From Cyanothece sp. UBA12306 (GTDB taxonomy: Bacteria; Cyanobacteriota; Cyanobacteriia; Cyanobacteriales; Microcystaceae), in contig DLXW01000365.1 in NCBI GenBank assembly GCA_003448685.1, positions 9,266-15,076 on the forward strand: a DNA stretch of 5,811 nt. Reading direction: 5' to 3'. Of this stretch, positions 5,170 to 5,811 are shown piece by piece. The notes below the pieces were generated by a model that ran no database searches, had not been told where the DNA came from, and was given only the letters and a program-made list of their open reading frames with translations. Made by a program: the position numbers and the translations under genes. The first letter of the stretch is position 1. Every line of letters begins with the position of its first letter.

Positions 5170-5811
5170 TCAATTACCATCGGTTTGAAAAACCAATAAA
5201 TCATGTCTTAAGAAGAGAAGTTCTTTTTGTAGTAAAGTTCCATCCACTGGTGATCGCCATTCTCCTGTTTCGTCGTAGTAACGAAAGCCAAGATTATCTA
5301 AGAAGTTGAGCATTTCTAGAAAAATAAGCGCCTTAGTATCATAACGGACAAGGGACAATTCTACAAAAATGGCATCAACTTGTTCTAAAAACTTTTTACC
5401 ACCTTCTAACACAATATGTTCAGCGCATTGAACATCTAGCTTTAAAATCCCTCGTCCAGTCACCTGATAGGTTTGAGCAATTTGATCGAGGGTTAAAACA
5501 TCGACTTCAATAGTCTCATAAGTTCGGTAATCTGCTGGATTTAATAAAGAACTGCCATAAAGATCAGGGGAAACCTGAAATGTTGTTTTTCCTGTCTGAT
5601 TAGAAACAGCTACTTCAAGTAATTGGCAATTGGGGATTTGTTTAAAATAAAAGTCTCTGGCGGCTTTTTCATACTTAGACATTAACGGATCGATTAGGAT
5701 AAAACGAGTGTCCCCAAAAAATTTACTAGCAGTATGGGACCAAATACCGTGGGATGAACCGACATCGATGAGGAAATCAGGGCGATATCCCTGTTGGTAT
5801 AGTCGTCTCAT
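5170..5811 (-). CDS. FkbM-family SAM methyltransferase (5' end at or beyond window edge)
   Basis: The 213 visible residues cover nearly the whole FkbM methyltransferase domain. FLIDVGSSHGIWS (13-25) is SAM-binding motif I, FILIDPL (37-43) ends in the expected acidic residue, EVDVLTLDQI (102-111) is the strand-loop typical of the family, and LKLDVQCAEHIVLEG (123-137) is its hallmark. In that last motif a cysteine stands where most relatives have glycine (LDVQG); the codon is TGC, one base from GGC, so it may be a single substitution. The probable product methylates a sugar or other small-molecule hydroxyl in the cytosol; the substrate is unknown. An ATG lies exactly at the right edge (5811) and would give a plausible but short N-terminus, so the true start may be further right. 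It shares strand and family with the 432-residue FkbM gene 155 bases downstream, but lacks the coiled coil and is quite different in sequence, so the pair is not a recent gene duplication. Confidence 0.88.
   Translation of the reverse strand: MRRLYQQGYRPDFLIDVGSSHGIWSHTASKFFGDTRFILIDPLMSKYEKAARDFYFKQIPNCQLLEVAVSNQTGKTTFQVSPDLYGSSLLNPADYRTYETIEVDVLTLDQIAQTYQVTGRGILKLDVQCAEHIVLEGGKKFLEQVDAIFVELSLVRYDTKALIFLEMLNFLDNLGFRYYDETGEWRSPVDGTLLQKELLFLRHDLLVFQTDGN

Overview
The window looks like a stretch of cyanobacterial chromosome, most likely from a unicellular group such as Crocosphaera/Cyanothece, Rippkaea or Microcystis. I infer this from the AT-rich non-coding DNA, a pentapeptide-repeat protein with the cyanobacterial-style 'MPDGSIHP' tail, a glycosyltransferase-like protein resembling the cyanobacterial Npun_R2821/Npun_R2822 family, a DUF29 remnant, an Ffh with a Met/Gly-rich tail ending in poly-lysine, and a short inverted-repeat element. 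No database search was possible, so genus is a guess.

Layout. The left part (2-1604) is on the + strand: the 3' part of a pentapeptide-repeat gene, then, 22 bases later, a 336-residue GT-A-type glycosyltransferase-like gene. The stretch 1605-2103 holds no intact gene. It contains a non-autonomous MITE-like element with perfect 18-bp inverted ends (1734-1892), inserted in or joined to a minus-strand DUF29 gene of which only the first ~47 codons survive. The rest is on the minus strand: ffh (signal recognition particle GTPase, 2104-3579), then two FkbM-family methyltransferase genes (3716-5014, and 5170 to the right edge, incomplete).

How the genes relate. ffh is the only housekeeping gene; its product takes signal-bearing nascent proteins to the membrane. 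The glycosyltransferase-like gene and the two FkbM methyltransferases suit synthesis or decoration of surface glycans or other secondary products, but they lie on opposite strands either side of ffh. Nothing in the sequence proves a shared pathway.

The most notable pattern is in-frame tandem duplication that keeps structural register in three proteins: a 60-bp unit in the pentapeptide gene (20 residues, one turn of the beta-helix), an 84-bp unit in the coiled coil of the first FkbM protein (28 residues, four heptads, 79 of 80 compared bases identical), and 21-bp units in the ffh tail (7 residues). I do not see a clearly new multi-gene system. The best leads are the coiled-coil FkbM protein and the MITE/DUF29 junction.
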